Positions 10,859 to 22,249 are shown, counted from the first letter of the stretch. The stretch is 64,000 bases of DNA from Gnetum montanum (GCA_015680685.1 MNCI01003070.1:668135-732134); one strand, 5' to 3'. Numbers and translations are program-made. The notes: generated from the sequence alone by a model not told the origin.

Positions 10859-12382
10859 GTTACATATGATAAGTTTTATTTATTATTCACTCATTATAGT
10901 TTGGAGTTTTCTTTCTTTAAAATGAAGAGACATTCTTTGTTGAATTCAAAATAACTATTATTTTTTTAACTCATGTATGTTTATTTGAATGCAAGTAATA
11001 TAATTTTTTTAAAGAAAGGGATTTTAGAAAATGTTTTGGAAGATAATAACTACGTAAGACCATGGTATCTTAATAGGAATTTTAATAAATAATTTGATAA
11101 CATAGTTTTTAAATTTATAGTGAAGGAAAACTATTAACTACAAAATTAATATTGATGGAGAATGATGTTGCTATTTTTAATTAAAATAAAGCATTAAATA
11201 ATCATGAAGCCTCTAAACTACTATGAGATATTTGGTTGTTTTGGGGTTGGGATTTTGGTGTATGCTTATTGTGAAGTTCTAATCCTATGCTTAGGTTTTA
11301 GGGTGTACAATTTGTTTATTTGCCTCAATATACATATTCAAACCATACTTTTGTATCACTCCTATAATGTTTTAATATTTTGACAAAATACTAATTTTTT
11401 TGTTCTCAAAAAAGAAAACATTGATACAAAGGTGTTTTCATATATATGTGAATTAAATTTTTGTTCTTGTAGGAACCAATAACTTTGCAATTTTAAAATT
11501 TCATATTTCTAGATAAAACCTAGCATAGATCTTATTACATTTCCTTTCTTGTATAAGCCATTTACTTTTGGTTGACTATCTTGGTACCATTTAAGTTGTC
11601 ATTTATCTATTTTGTTAGACTAAAAGGAAAATTTCCTTAAAGTGGGAGGTTTTGTTGCAAATTTTGTGAACATCATAAAAACAAGATAATTCATTATAAA
11701 AGCAATTATATGTAAAAATGGTTGAAATTCATACAATTATATGGTAAACTCATATTGCAAGTTAAGATTTTGTATTTAAACATTTAGGTGTTAGCCTAGT
11801 AGTACGGCCCCAAACAAGATTTTGTATTTACCAATAGGACTAAAAATGAAATAACAAATATTAGTATCACATAAATAGAGAACTTCTTGACTTAATGACT
11901 TAATTATTCTAAAATAATAAACTTTTTATTATTAAAGTTTTAAAGATAATGGACAACATGGGTGAATCATAGTGTATAATAAAGATGCGACAAAAAATTA
12001 TCAGTTTATAGAGCCATCATATATGGAATGTCACCAAATTAAAAACAATTCATTAGTCTAAATATAAATAACTTAGAAAAATATCAACACACTTATAATC
12101 CACGTCGATATCATTCCTTAATACTCTCAGTTTGGTTGCAAGATTGTAAAACATACCAAAATTATTGCAACAAAATATATAACAAATAGCACTCTTGTGA
12201 ACATTTAAATTATATGAAATGAGGATTACCAAAAGGAACATCTCTAAATATAACCCGCAAACTAAAAAGTATCTTCCTCTATTTTGCTAAAGTGTGAACT
12301 ATGTCACATTTGGACATATTAATTTGCTCATTATAATTATTTTTCTTAAATTTGAGATTAAACCTCCTCACTTATGCTTATA
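10859..12382. other. AT-rich intergenic DNA, no gene recognised
   Basis: Very AT-rich with frequent stops in all frames. The only structure found is the 37-bp SINE-head insertion at 11779-11815. Confidence 0.7.
11764..11830 (+). mobile_element. 37-bp SINE-head insertion with a perfect 15-bp target duplication
   Basis: AAGATTTTGTATTTA occurs at 11764-11778 and again at 11816-11830. Between them lie 37 bases containing GGTGTTAGCCTAGTAGTA, the same box-A-like head as in the SINE at 14311. The duplication length is typical of LINE-driven (target-primed) insertion. What remains is the 5' head only, which is unusual since SINE copies are normally 5' truncated. Confidence 0.65.
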
Positions 12383-12606
12383 GTATGCCTTCCATTTCCT
12401 CAAAAGACAAGCCCTTTGTTTGAGTGATGACAATCAACACAAAGAAAGATTTAAGATTAATATTATACTAACTATCACAAATGTAGGCTAAACAATCAAA
12501 TTTGGAACCTAATTATATATGGGCAGCCTCTAAATTTGAGAGGATGTATCTCAAAATTGATGACCCAAACCAAGGTTCCCATTTCTAGTGCGAAGAAAAT
12601 AATGTA
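12383..12606 (-). pseudogene. Inositol/sugar transporter-like (MFS) relic
   Basis: On the minus strand 12606-12500 reads ALYIIFFALEMGTLVW, then VINFEIHPLKFRG. This fits the late transmembrane segment and the conserved E-I-(Y/H)-P-L-(K/R)-(F/Y)-R-G loop of plant inositol transporters (INT group, major facilitator superfamily). Further on, 12440-12383 reads FFVLIVITQTKGLSFEEMEGI in part, matching the (P)ETKGLxxEE motif after the last transmembrane helix. Between them are stops and lost helix sequence. In the family the protein moves inositol with protons across the plasma membrane or tonoplast. Here only the C-terminal piece survives. Other MFS sugar porters share these motifs, so the subfamily is not certain. 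Confidence 0.65.
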
Positions 12607-13394
12607 CAAAGCTAACTCTATAAAAAGAATTCTACATTTAATAGGACAACCATTTGTAGATGATGATCTAGATTGGCTGTATAGATACTTTTAATGGTTT
12701 TATTTTTGAACAAGCAGGTTCCAACATTAACTAAAATAGAGCCAATAAAAAACCAAGCTTTGTTTTCAATAACTTAAGCAGAAGTTACCTAGAATAATCA
12801 AACAATGTAACATCAATGGTAGAAATTTACCTTTGAAACACAAAAATAGAACAAAACATTGTTAAAAGTCTAGAATACTTGGCTTAAGATAACATAACTC
12901 ATAAAGAAGATTGGCTTTGATACATGCACGGACAATGTTGCATTAAATATATACAAAAGAAATTTGTATGCTCTTCCCTCCTCCCGTAACTCTGCCTTGC
13001 CCTTTTCTGAGTTCATTGTGGAAGCTATCCTTGGCGGTGCTTAAAATCTTAAAATTTGAAAGAAGGTTTATAGTATGCATCTAAAGTGTATAATGGATTA
13101 GTGTAAGCACATGAGTGGCCTAGTCAAACTTGCATACCCATGTGCTTAAATTAGTGGGTGGCCTTACCTCGGTTACCTACCCTACGCATGTGTTATCCTT
13201 ATCCCATGTCTGCAAACCAAACCAAAAACTGGTAAAAGAACCTATAAAAAATTTACAACGATATATGCGGATCTGGTCCCATTTGTATTTGTCACTTTTT
13301 TACAGCTTTTTGGGCAAGAGCACTCACGGCTTTCTAAACTTGTATCAAAATGTTACCTGAGGTAATAACTTAAATTTCGTTGCAAGGCTACTGA
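12607..13394. other. AT-rich DNA, no gene recognised
   Basis: No convincing exon. A short basic open stretch on the minus strand near 13012-12930 could be a relic exon of the transporter fragment to its left, but I see no diagnostic motif. Confidence 0.5.
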
Positions 13395-13850
13395 TCAATA
13401 GCCGACAAGTAAGAACAACGACCAAGGGGTCACCGGTGGAAGTCTGTGATGGCGGAGTGTTGTAGGCAATCTTTTCGGCAGACTCGGGCGTGGGCGGATG
13501 CGGCCAGGGCAACAAAAGTGTCCCTCAGATGGTGCGTAGTTCGAATCCTGTGAGCACTTGCAAAGCCTCTCCACGGGACATCCATCGCAGATTTCCTGCA
13601 CGCGCTTGCCGCCGAGGCCGAGGCCGAGGACCTTCTCGCTCCACTCGTTCGGGAACACGCTCTCCGGCTCGAACTGGCGACGCACGTCTAGGAACTTTTC
13701 CAGCTTCCATGTAGTAGCTGCTACACTTGCCCCAGTGCAGATCGTACCGTACTTCTCATGCAGGGTCTGCTCCATGTCCGTGAGCACGTTCATTTTCCAA
13801 GCCGGAGCCTAGGCGCAGTCCGGCAAGTCATAGATGCTCGAAGGTGACCA
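13395..13850 (-). pseudogene. L-gulonolactone oxidase-like C-terminal fragment
   Basis: A GC-rich island in AT-rich DNA. The minus-strand frame ending at 13395 reads KFLDVRRQFEPESVFPNEWS, then EKVLGL, then DGCPVERLCKCSQDSNYAP and HFCCPGRI. The pattern (K/R)FDP-x-(G/S)-(L/V)F-x-x-EW(T/S)-(D/E)-x-VLG followed by GC-x-x-E-x-LC-x-CS-x-D-x-x-C-APxxGxFCxPG is the C-terminus of plant L-gulono-1,4-lactone oxidases (FAD/ALO family, ascorbate-related). One Cys is Tyr here, the tail diverges, and the expected flavin-domain part and the family's GLPHWGKN-type stretch before the match are missing. I read it as a truncated pseudogene, possibly captured or retroposed. The substrate of plant members is not settled. 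Confidence 0.72.
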
Positions 13851-14293
13851 TGTCCAGGCCAAGACCTGTACCGGTGGGCAAACACCTCATTGTTAGATGA
13901 AGAAAATTGAATCATGTTGATAGTGCCTTTAAGGTATAATTTAATCAGGAGGTATGTTCCAAGATAGTCCTCGCCTTTTGGAAATCCAATGAAAAAAATT
14001 GAATCATCATCGTGGTGCCTTTATTATAAAGGTTAGGTGACATATGTCTTAGGATACTCCTTGCAATCAATTGAACTCGTCACTTGTAGACCACAAGCCA
14101 CACATTTTAAGCATATGGAGAAAACCAAATGTGAGTTCTCAGCTTTTAGTATTAATGAATTGGTGAATATGATGAATTGATAGATGGATGATGAAAGTTA
14201 TTGGAGTGGAAAATTTCATAACATAATCTATCTTTTGTAACATTAATTTACCTCAATGGCATCAATGTCATCTCTTACAAACATGATTTGTCC

Positions 14294-14484
14294 ACATATT
14301 TATAATCAAAAGAATGAGGTGTTAGCCTAGTGGTAAGAAACTTGATTTGGAAGCTTCATGTCATGGATTCAATTTTAGTGGACAATGCTGAGTTATATAA
14401 AGTTATAATTGAACTATATATCTTGGGTTATATCTATGTTTCACTTATTTTGGGTTCTAATACCCCTACATATTTATAGTCAAA
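14294..14484 (+). mobile_element. tRNA-derived SINE, 157 bp, with 17-bp target duplication
   Basis: The duplication is ACATATTTATAATCAAA at 14294-14310 and the same with one change (G for A) at 14468-14484. The body (14311-14467) begins with a tRNA-like head: box A GTTAGCCTAGTGG (14321-14333) and box B-like GGATTCAATTT (14365-14375), spaced as in RNA polymerase III promoters. An AT-rich body and no coding region follow. It depends on a LINE for movement. Confidence 0.85.
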
Positions 14485-15899
14485 TGATGGGGCCATAATT
14501 GAATATTATGGGACAAACCTATTTTTTGGAAAATTGGGCTGGAAATTCAAGAGACATGAGAGATTAGAGCCATTCTCTAATTATATTTTCTCATCAATCT
14601 TTTAATAAAAGTAAAAATACCCTTGCACTTTGCCACATTAAACAACTACCATACACCTCCACCAAGTCAAGGTCCAATAATAAGTGGTGTCAATCATTTG
14701 ACATGAGCATAGTATTATCAAGGCATGCAACCAGGGCTTCCTAAGCTCCACCAATTAATCTTGCTATAGATGTTAACTCCAACCTAACTCTATCTTCTAC
14801 ATCCATCTCACCCCAACACCAATAGTTGTCAAGCCTTCCTATTGTGAAAACTAACTTATCCAACACTATCACTTCCTCTTGCTTCCCCACCCTCAATTCC
14901 ATGTCCCATCCACAAAAACACTCACACCTACTTGAAGCACTATCTTTTTACCTATAGCTAGTCCACTTTTGATGCCTACAACATGCATCCTTAATTCTCC
15001 ATTGACATTCCTAATGACATGAAACCACCATACTCATCCACACACCAGTTCCACATTCCTCATCATAACCCTCTTATCATTCCTTCATAATTACCACATT
15101 TGTAAGAAATCCTCCCTTCCTTACTTACCTCTTTACAACTTAGCCCTAACAATGCCCTTTTGTTGTAATGTCCCTTTCATGCTTGTGAATCCATGGATGA
15201 CCAAGTCCCTAAATATCATTGAGGAAGTAACTAGCATAAAATATTCTAGGTCTTTAAAGGCACCACTAACCCCTTTGGCTCATGCCATCTACCCTATCTC
15301 ATAGACACTCTTCTTAGGCTCATCTTTTTGAGCATCACATTTTACCCTAACAATGTCCCTAGGTATGACTACTACTATGAGCTTCAACCCACTGAGCTTT
15401 GGGATAGGAACATTGATGAAGCATCATTTTGTTAAGCATATCAATTAGTTATGATATTACAGATGCTACATCTCAGTTGACTACTACATCATAGATGCTA
15501 CATTACATCTATGTCAACATATCTCAGTTGGTTGCTACATCATAGATGCTATGTCACATCTGTTATATCATGGATGCTACATTGCATCTACTATAACTTA
15601 GCTACATGCATCCTCATTGATGTATCTCCATCAACATAGCCTAAGACAAGTCAACACATATGTGTTGATGTAGTCTCTATATTTGCCTATAAACATGCAA
15701 GCATTCGCTATGTATTTGACACCATTTGGTCAATAGTGTAGCCAAACTCTTGTCATTTTCTTTTGTAATCTTAGCAAATAGTTAGTGAGTGCCTACAATG
15801 TGGATTTGAGTCAACTGTATGGTATCTTATTCAAGTGGCATTATACCTAGAAACATTCCATGAATGATAATAAGATTGAGATTGATTCATATTCATTGC
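14485..15899. other. Unannotated AT-rich stretch with short repeats
   Basis: No gene recognised. 14600-15400 is C-rich on the plus strand with stops in all frames. 15440-15600 holds four to five imperfect copies of ACATCATAGATGCTACAT, often with ATCTCAGTTG between. 15640-15900 has an LTR-like feel (TATAAACATGC near 15690) but no clear ends. Confidence 0.5.
15440..15600. repeat. Imperfect short tandem repeats (GATGCTACAT units)
   Basis: Repeated GATGCTACATC and CATCATAGATGCTA blocks spaced 20-45 bases apart; not regular enough for a satellite. Confidence 0.7.
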
Positions 15900-15939
15900 A
15901 ATACTTTGACTTGGAATAGATTTTCTTTCAATGTAATTT

Positions 15940-16440
15940 ACTTCCTATATAATTAGTTAATATTTAGATTTTCATGCATATTAATCAATTGCTGGATTGA
16001 GTGTGACTAGTTTCAAGCATAGACATGCATTCACTTGGTAATCACAATAGCATTATTGCTTGGTTTTCTTACTAACATAACACTTGGTAATCCTAGTAGT
16101 TGGTAGGTGAGTTTAGGATGTGTACGATAAGCTTGAAACCAATATTCATTGCCCTTAGGATACTCTAGAATTTATCTTCTTATTATTAGTTAGATTAATT
16201 AAATAACTAATTTTCATGTTTTCATATAACTAGGCATAGCCACAAAACATTAATAATCATATGCCTCACTTTGAACTAAACCATACATGATAAAACTACC
16301 ACTAGTTCAAGTGAGAAAACAACAAGCTACGATCAACACTTAATGATCTAGATACCATACTAGTCTCATCCATGGAATTCAACCAAATTGCACATGAATG
16401 CTTGCAATTCATATGATTGGGCGTAGGGGACACTTATTGC
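15940..16440 (+). repeat. Degraded Athila-type LTR relic
   Basis: Blocks match, in order, the plus-strand LTRs elsewhere in the window: CACTTGGTAATC...TTGGTAATCC (16035-16100), TTTAGGATGTGTACG (16112), CATATGCCTCA (16259), GGAATTCAACC (16375) and GATTGGGCGTAGGGG (16417). It stops before the LTR end. No PBS or internal sequence follows, so this is an old solo or truncated LTR. Confidence 0.65.
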
Positions 16441-16847
16441 TTATTTGACTTGCTCAATCTAAAGGCTTTCTCCTACATCTCTCTATCATTGTACTAGAAT
16501 GATGATGATGCCCGCATTGTATAGTTACTCATTCTTTGTTTGTTTATTTCATCATCATCTCCCACCTATCACTACATGTTTGTCATGAGTTGTCACACCA
16601 CATCACCATGATCTTCGCTTATTTTTATGATAATGCTTATCATACATGCTACATTAGTAGTATTTATTTATCTATCTTGGGATCACTATTTTCTTTGTCA
16701 TAGTTGTGGCTATTTTTTGAAGTTGGACCTTTAGCTAGTAGATTCTTCTAAGGACATTGGTGTCTATTTTTATAAATGTTAGCTCATGTAAATAATCTTT
16801 TTTGAGTTCTCTTAAAAAAATATAATTGATCCATCATTTCATCTTCC
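16441..16847. other. No feature recognised
   Basis: AT-rich with no domain, repeat or RNA signal that I can support. Confidence 0.5.
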
Positions 16848-17160
16848 TAGCCTTGTGCAAACAAAATAGGGTCAGCTACATAAGTTCTTTTTGGTTATTT
16901 GCCTCTATGAAAAGTTATATTTATGTATATTTGTAATTTATGTAGATCTAGATTTATGTTTATTTGTAATTTATTCAAATCATCTTTAGTCACTTTTTCT
17001 CATGTTTTTTTGGTCTTCCTTTTAGTGGCTTTTCAAAAACAATGATGGAGCAACCTTTTATATAGCTTTGTTATTTGATCTTCTTTGAACATGCCTAAAC
17101 GATGTAACATGTTGTTTCTATAACTAATATGAAATAGAAACCACTCCAAGTCTTCATTTA
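16848..17160 (-). pseudogene. LINE (non-LTR retrotransposon) 3' end relic
   Basis: Read on the minus strand this resembles the C-terminal pol end of plant LINEs. A stretch near 17105-17070 (CGTTTAGGCATGTTCAAAG) corresponds to the recurrent (R)WFGHVQRRP coding motif. Near 16890-16850 TATGTAGCTGACCC and AAGGCTAGG match the common plant LINE 3' tail TAGCCGACCC...AAGGCT. Multiple stops. The family assignment comes from memory of this widespread repeat tail. Confidence 0.5.
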
Positions 17161-17584
17161 ATGTTTGTACCATGTAGTTTATCTCTTACACCAACATTTA
17201 ACATTTGCATTTCTACTCTACTTCATACCAATCCAATTCCATAAATTACACAAATTTGACAAGGTAAGCAATGATACACAATTAGGATTGAATGATATTA
17301 TAAAATACATTTCTAGGTCAATAACATGTTTTTGGAAACTTTTCAACTTTAGACATTTGCCTGTATTAGATAAAATAGTGTACAAGGAAGAAATTTTATT
17401 TTCATGAGTATTATTGTAATGTCAAAAAAAATTAATCCCTAAATGCTCAATGCTTATAAAGTCATTTTATAAGATAGTGTGTATAACCCATGAGTTATGT
17501 TCTATCAATTTGTAAATTTATTAACATCACAAAGTGCCTTTATTCCCATAATAGTTTTAATAGTAGATTGTAGTTGTAGTAGAG
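17161..17584. other. No feature recognised
   Basis: AT-rich interval between the LINE relic and the first recognisable block of the element 1 LTR. The 5' end of that LTR may extend into it but I cannot find TGATGAG or a target duplication. Confidence 0.45.
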
Positions 17585-18287
17585 CTCTTGCATTTTTTCC
17601 ATTTGAAAGTTAGAATTTTTATTCTGTGTTCCATCTTTATTTAAGCATTGTTGTACCTGAGCATGATACTATGTGTGGCAATAAAGACAAACTTTTTGAT
17701 AAACCTTGTAGCACTTTGGATAGATTAACTACTTTATTTATGGATTTATTGTTTTTAATTATTTATTAAATGTTTTCAATTAAATATTAAATATTTCCTA
17801 GTTATTACGTTAATGACACAATTAAATGAGATAGATTACACACATAAGTACAATCGCTTCAAGTGTAACATGTATTCATTTGGTAATCCCAGCGGCGTTA
17901 TTGCTTAGTATGCCTAGTAGCGTAGCGCTTAGTCACCCAACAACACATAGGTGGGTTTAGGACATGTATGGAAAGTGAGAATAGATACTTATGTTAAGAT
18001 TAGTTAAATGATTAATTAATTAGTTAATCAAATTCCTTTTTATCTACATTTTAAGCACCCAACTATAAAACATAAAAATGATAAAAATTGAATGCCTAAG
18101 TTACACTTAATCATACCAATGAACATTACAAGTGTAATGGGGAAGACAATTATTAACCTTAAGGCTAGATTCACTTCCTAAAGGACTAGTGTGTTGGAAA
18201 TAACAAAGTTTGCAAAATTCGATCAGATCCTACATGAACGCTTCGTGATTTGTATAGTTGGGTGTAGGGGTACCTTGTCACTCATCA
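17585..18287 (+). repeat. 5' LTR of element 1 (5' edge unresolved)
   Basis: Aligns with 39390-40055: CTTTATTTAAGCATTGT, the TACCTGAGCA block, GGCAATAAAGA (polyadenylation-like), GGTTTAGGACATGTATGG and the end GTGTAGGGGTACCTTGTCACTCATCA. The U3 with TATA and palindromes is lost or unrecognisable. Confidence 0.8.
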
Positions 18288-18305
18288 TTGGCATCTTTGC
18301 TAGGA
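18288..18305 (+). promoter_or_regulatory. Primer-binding site of element 1 (degraded, tRNA-Asp)
   Basis: TTGGCATCTTTGCTAGGA directly follows the LTR; it differs from the perfect tRNA-Asp complement by a few transitions and one transversion. Confidence 0.75.
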
Positions 18306-18413
18306 ACTTTGTTTGTGGAACATGTGCTATTTAGGTTTAGGTAAATACCATTATATCATTGTACAAACCTAAAGGTTAATATCATTCCCTATTTCATTTT
18401 TTTTTTTTGCAAC

Positions 18414-20091
18414 ATGTCTTCTTCTTCTCACAAGCACGAGGATACCAAACCATTGATCCCACAAGAATGCAAATTTTTATACACTCATCCAAATGTGTTT
18501 GTGCCAAATTTCACCTTCATCCTAATTTAGGATGAACAAACTAGATGGCATGATATGGAGGGCAATGTCATCTTGCCCCTTGATAGATCTATGTTGGGGA
18601 TGCTATTCAAAACCCTTAAGAAGTTGGGCATAGCAGATCTTCATGAAGAATACATTGTGGATGGTTATGACACTTGAAACTACTATCCCACTAAAACACA
18701 ACACAAACAATATCAATGTTAGGAGAAACTCCATGAAGCTACAAAGGGAAAATATTACACTAAGCCGTTGTTCCTACTAGATCAAGAGAACAATGAGGAT
18801 CCTCCCTTTGAGGGTTCTCAACATGAAGATTTTCCACCCCCTTCTACTAATGGTAAGGGTGTGAACTTGACCCTGCGATCAACTATTCATAAATTGGGTT
18901 CAAGAATAAGTGATAGCCAAGGTAGGGACTCAAGTAAACATTGCAACAACAAGGGATCTAAGGATAGTTATTGTAACAAGCGTAAGAGTGGTTATAGACA
19001 CCATGGTGGCAGTGGCAGTCCACCTTCCTCTTCATCCTCTTCATCCAATTTTGAACATTCTTCTTCATCTAATGATTCTCATGGAAGCCACCATCAAAAC
19101 AACCATGATGAAGGTGATCACTGAGATAACAATGACCATGAAGGCTACCAAAATCGAAGGGGTGGGTAAAACCATCATTGGCATCATCAATGCAGTGATG
19201 ATGATGAACCTCTATTAGCGACTCAAAGCATACTCAACATTGTGGAGGCAATGAAAATCCCAACTAGGCATATGAAGAAGAGTTGGATCAAGTTCCTAGA
19301 CATGAAAAATATCTTAGGATTTAAGGGGGGATACAATTTTGATCTGCAAACACATATATAAGCTTTTCAAGATGCCTTGGCTTACAAAACATAGAGAATG
19401 AGTGAAAAAAACTCAATCTTTTCCCAAGGATAAAGTTGGTACTAGTCCTTAGAGCTAGAATCTATCCATAGATGGAGTACCATGTTAGAGCTATTCAATG
19501 AAAAATATCAAACATACTCCAAAGTGTCTAATTTGAGAAGGCAAACCCAAGGCTGGAAACAAGCAGCACATGAACCCTTAGATGCTGACATGGGCCAATA
19601 CTATGCACTTCTACACTGATGCCCTAGCCATGGTTACTCTTAGAGGGAATAACTTCACCACATCATAGATGGGCTTAGAGTAGAAACAAGAAGAATCCTT
19701 GGTGTCTATGCCCAAGAAATATTGTCTGAATTGAGAGCTCATCAAATTCAAAGGCTAATTGAGTACATAGCAAAAGAAGAAGGTGAGCTATGAAAAAGGG
19801 AAAGCGCTAAAGAGTATAAAAAAGAGACCCATCCATCAGAAAATGAGAGGTCCAATTTTATGACAAGGAGGAATCCCCATGTGATGAAGTGGTGAACAGG
19901 AAGATCCTACCTATTCAAAAATTTATTTTTGATGTTTTAGCTAAGGTTGAAAAGTTATGGGACTCTTTGGATGAAAAATTTCAAACTGTTTTGAAGATTG
20001 CTAAAGAATCCAAAGAGCAAATTAGTAATCATAATTGTAGGAGGTAAAAAGAAGTTGAATGTGCCTACCAAAGAGGTAAGGGTAAGGGAAA
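18414..20091 (+). pseudogene. gag: gag of element 1 (3' truncated)
   Basis: Starts MSSSSHKHEDTKPL at 18414. Capsid-side blocks are VPNFTFIL near 18510 and a Ser/His-rich linker (SSSSSSSNFEHSSSS, about 19010-19070). The core retro-gag segment (EPLLATQS, MKIPTRHMK, RWSTMLELFNEKYQTYS, GQYYALLH, HHIIDGLRVETRRILG) runs through about 19820. Several in-frame stops and a frameshift near 19890 end coding. It breaks off at 20091 after AAGGGAAA, just where relatives reach the zinc-knuckle region, and passes directly into the middle of the element 2 LTR. Confidence 0.85.
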
Positions 20092-20708
20092 TAGGAGTCA
20101 TAAAGTGAACGAATCTTTATTTGAGCATTGTGAACCTAAGCACACCTTGTGTACGACAATAAAGATGAACTTTGTGATAAACCTTACAACATTTGAAATA
20201 GCTTATTTAATGTTATTTATAGTAATTAATGCTTTTCTTAGTTAATTAATGTTCTCTCTCTCACCTTGTTAATCTCTCCTAAGTAAGCACACTTAGTATG
20301 ACCACTTCGAACATCCATGGAACACTTGGTAACCCAGTAACGATTAGCGTTTCGTAATCCCAGTAGTGTGACACTAGTTTAGGATGTGTGCAGCAAGTGG
20401 GAACGGATGCTGGTGTTAAGACTAGTTAGAGCCTAGTTGATTAGTTAAATTAAATTAGTTACCTAATTATCTCTCTTCTCCCTTATTAGCACTAGGACAT
20501 AAAAATATAAAAGCTATAAAAATCATATGCCTCAGGTTTACTTAACCATACAACCGTGCCATACAAGTAAGCTTGGGAAGACAATGATTGACTAACCCGT
20601 CCTCATTCCACAAAGGTGCATAAGCACTTAGTCCTTGGAATTCAACTGAATTGTGCATGTATGCTCATATTTGTATGGTTGAGTGTAGGGATACCTCGCC
20701 GCTCATCA
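20092..20708 (+). repeat. 5' LTR of element 2, 5'-truncated
   Basis: Begins at TAGGAGTCATAAAGTGAAC, which corresponds to about 39438 in the 3' LTR, and ends CCGCTCATCA. U3, palindromes and TATA are missing. Confidence 0.9.
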
Positions 20709-20727
20709 TTGGCACCGTTGCCAGGGA
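20709..20727 (+). promoter_or_regulatory. Primer-binding site of element 2 (tRNA-Asp)
   Basis: TTGGCACCGTTGCCAGGGA, two transitions from the perfect plant tRNA-Asp 3'-end complement. Confidence 0.9.
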
Positions 20728-20803
20728 CTATGTTGTTTGTGCACTAATTAGAACTTAGGAAATCTTTTTCATCGTTGGAACAAACCCTTAGGGTTGGTTA
20801 TGA

Positions 20804-20813
20804 ATATATATAT

Positions 20814-20844
<31 letters not shown>

Positions 20845-20850
20845 ATAATA
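20804..20850. repeat. (TA)n/(TATACA)n microsatellite in the leader of element 2
   Basis: TATATATA followed by about five TATACA units between PBS and gag start. Confidence 0.95.
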
Positions 20851-20873
20851 TATTGCATACTAAATAGACAATC

Positions 20874-22239
20874 ATGTCTCTTTCTTCTTATGAAAGTGTT
20901 TCACCGCCTAGGTCTGATACAAGAAATAATCAGAGCCATAGTACACATGATAATGATCTGCCAGTACCCCAACAGTTCCGTGTAGTATATGTTCATCATA
21001 ATGAATATGTACCAAACTTTACCTTTATCCTCCATTAGGATGAACAACTGCATTGGTGAGATTTAGAAGGTAACATAGTGGTAGCACTTGATCACTCAGT
21101 CCCAAGCATGCTTCTTCGTGCTCTCACGTGAATTGGCATGCAACACTTACAAGCCGAATACATTGTGCATGAACATAACTTGAGAGAGTATTGACCTATG
21201 GAGGCACAATGTCAAAGGGACCTACAATAGGAGAGACATCACAAGTCTATGAAGGGTAAGTGGTCCTAGGATGTCCCACATGTCTTAAGTGAAAATGAGT
21301 GTGATGAACCTACCTCAAGAGATTTTCCATGAAACAATGTTCCTCCCATTAACTTTGATTAAGGGGTTGTGTATCAGAACCTTTACTCAACCATCCATAA
21401 TCTAGGTTTCGATACCAATGGACATAAAGGGTTTGAAAGAGGAACACAAACACATCATAAAGATGGACATTTGAATCATAACCACAAGTGAGGCTGTGAC
21501 CACTGAAGAGAAGTTAGCAGGCACCTTCATGGTGACGGTTCTCCTTCTTCTTTACCTTCATCATCTCCTTCACCCTTTCCTTCAGGATCTAAACACAGAC
21601 ATAAGGAAAAAGACCATGAGGATAATAGTAAGCAGAACAAAGGTCACAGACAAGACAATCGAGAAAGGGGATGAGAGCACTCAAGAGAATCATATCATAA
21701 GAGAAGGGAGAGTAGGGAGTGACATAGGCATCATAGACATCATAAATAGAATGGTCACAATGAACCCCTACTCGCTACCTAAAGTATGTTAGACATAACT
21801 GAGGTTGTTAGAGTTTCAAAAAAGCACCAAAAAGATAGTAGGATCAAGTGATTAGACATGAATAATATCCCATGATTTGAAGGGGGATACAACACTAATC
21901 CTTAAAATCATCTACAAGCATTTCATGATACATGTGCCTTACAAAACATAGCAAACGAATGGCAAAAACTCAAGTTGTTTCCATGAACACTAGCCAAAGA
22001 AGTAGAAATCTGGTACCAGTCTTTAGAACTAGAATCCATTCGCAGGTGGAGTACCATGTTAGAACTGTTTAATGATAAGTACCAAATGTACTCCTAAGTA
22101 ACCAACCTACGAAAGAAAATCCAAGGATGGAAACAAGGAGGACATGAACCCTTGGACGTTGTCATATTATGCACTATTACATCATTGCCCAGGCCATGGT
22201 TACTTGCAAAGGGAACAACTACGCCATCTTGTAGATGGG
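20874..22239 (+). pseudogene. gag: gag of element 2, 5' part
   Basis: Starts MSLSSYESVSPPRSDTRNN at 20874, then VPNFTFILH near 21010 and IVHEHNLREY. A Ser/Pro-rich linker follows (21530-21590, frameshifted) and then the retro-gag core (PWFEGGY-like near 21880, EWQKLKLF near 21960, WYQSLELESIRRWSTMLELF at 22010-22075). It is cut at GATGGG (22239) by insertion of the youngest element and resumes at 32581 with LRNETQRSLGTYAQG-like sequence. Stops are frequent, many where relatives have CAG, CGA or TGG. Confidence 0.85.
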
Positions 22240-22249
22240 TGATGAGATG

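Noticed and set aside
13490-13812. Plus-strand open frames in the GC-rich island
   Set aside because: They lie opposite the oxidase-like frame and have no domain signal; open only because the stretch is GC-rich.
14311-14380. Functional tRNA gene
   Set aside because: Only box A and box B-like parts match; no cloverleaf or anticodon stem; flanking duplications show a SINE.
14600-15400. A decayed gene on the minus strand
   Set aside because: Some short open pieces exist but no motif that I can name; left as unannotated.
18910-19218. Met/Ile-rich plus-strand frame
   Set aside because: A shadow of the Ser/His-rich gag linker in another frame.
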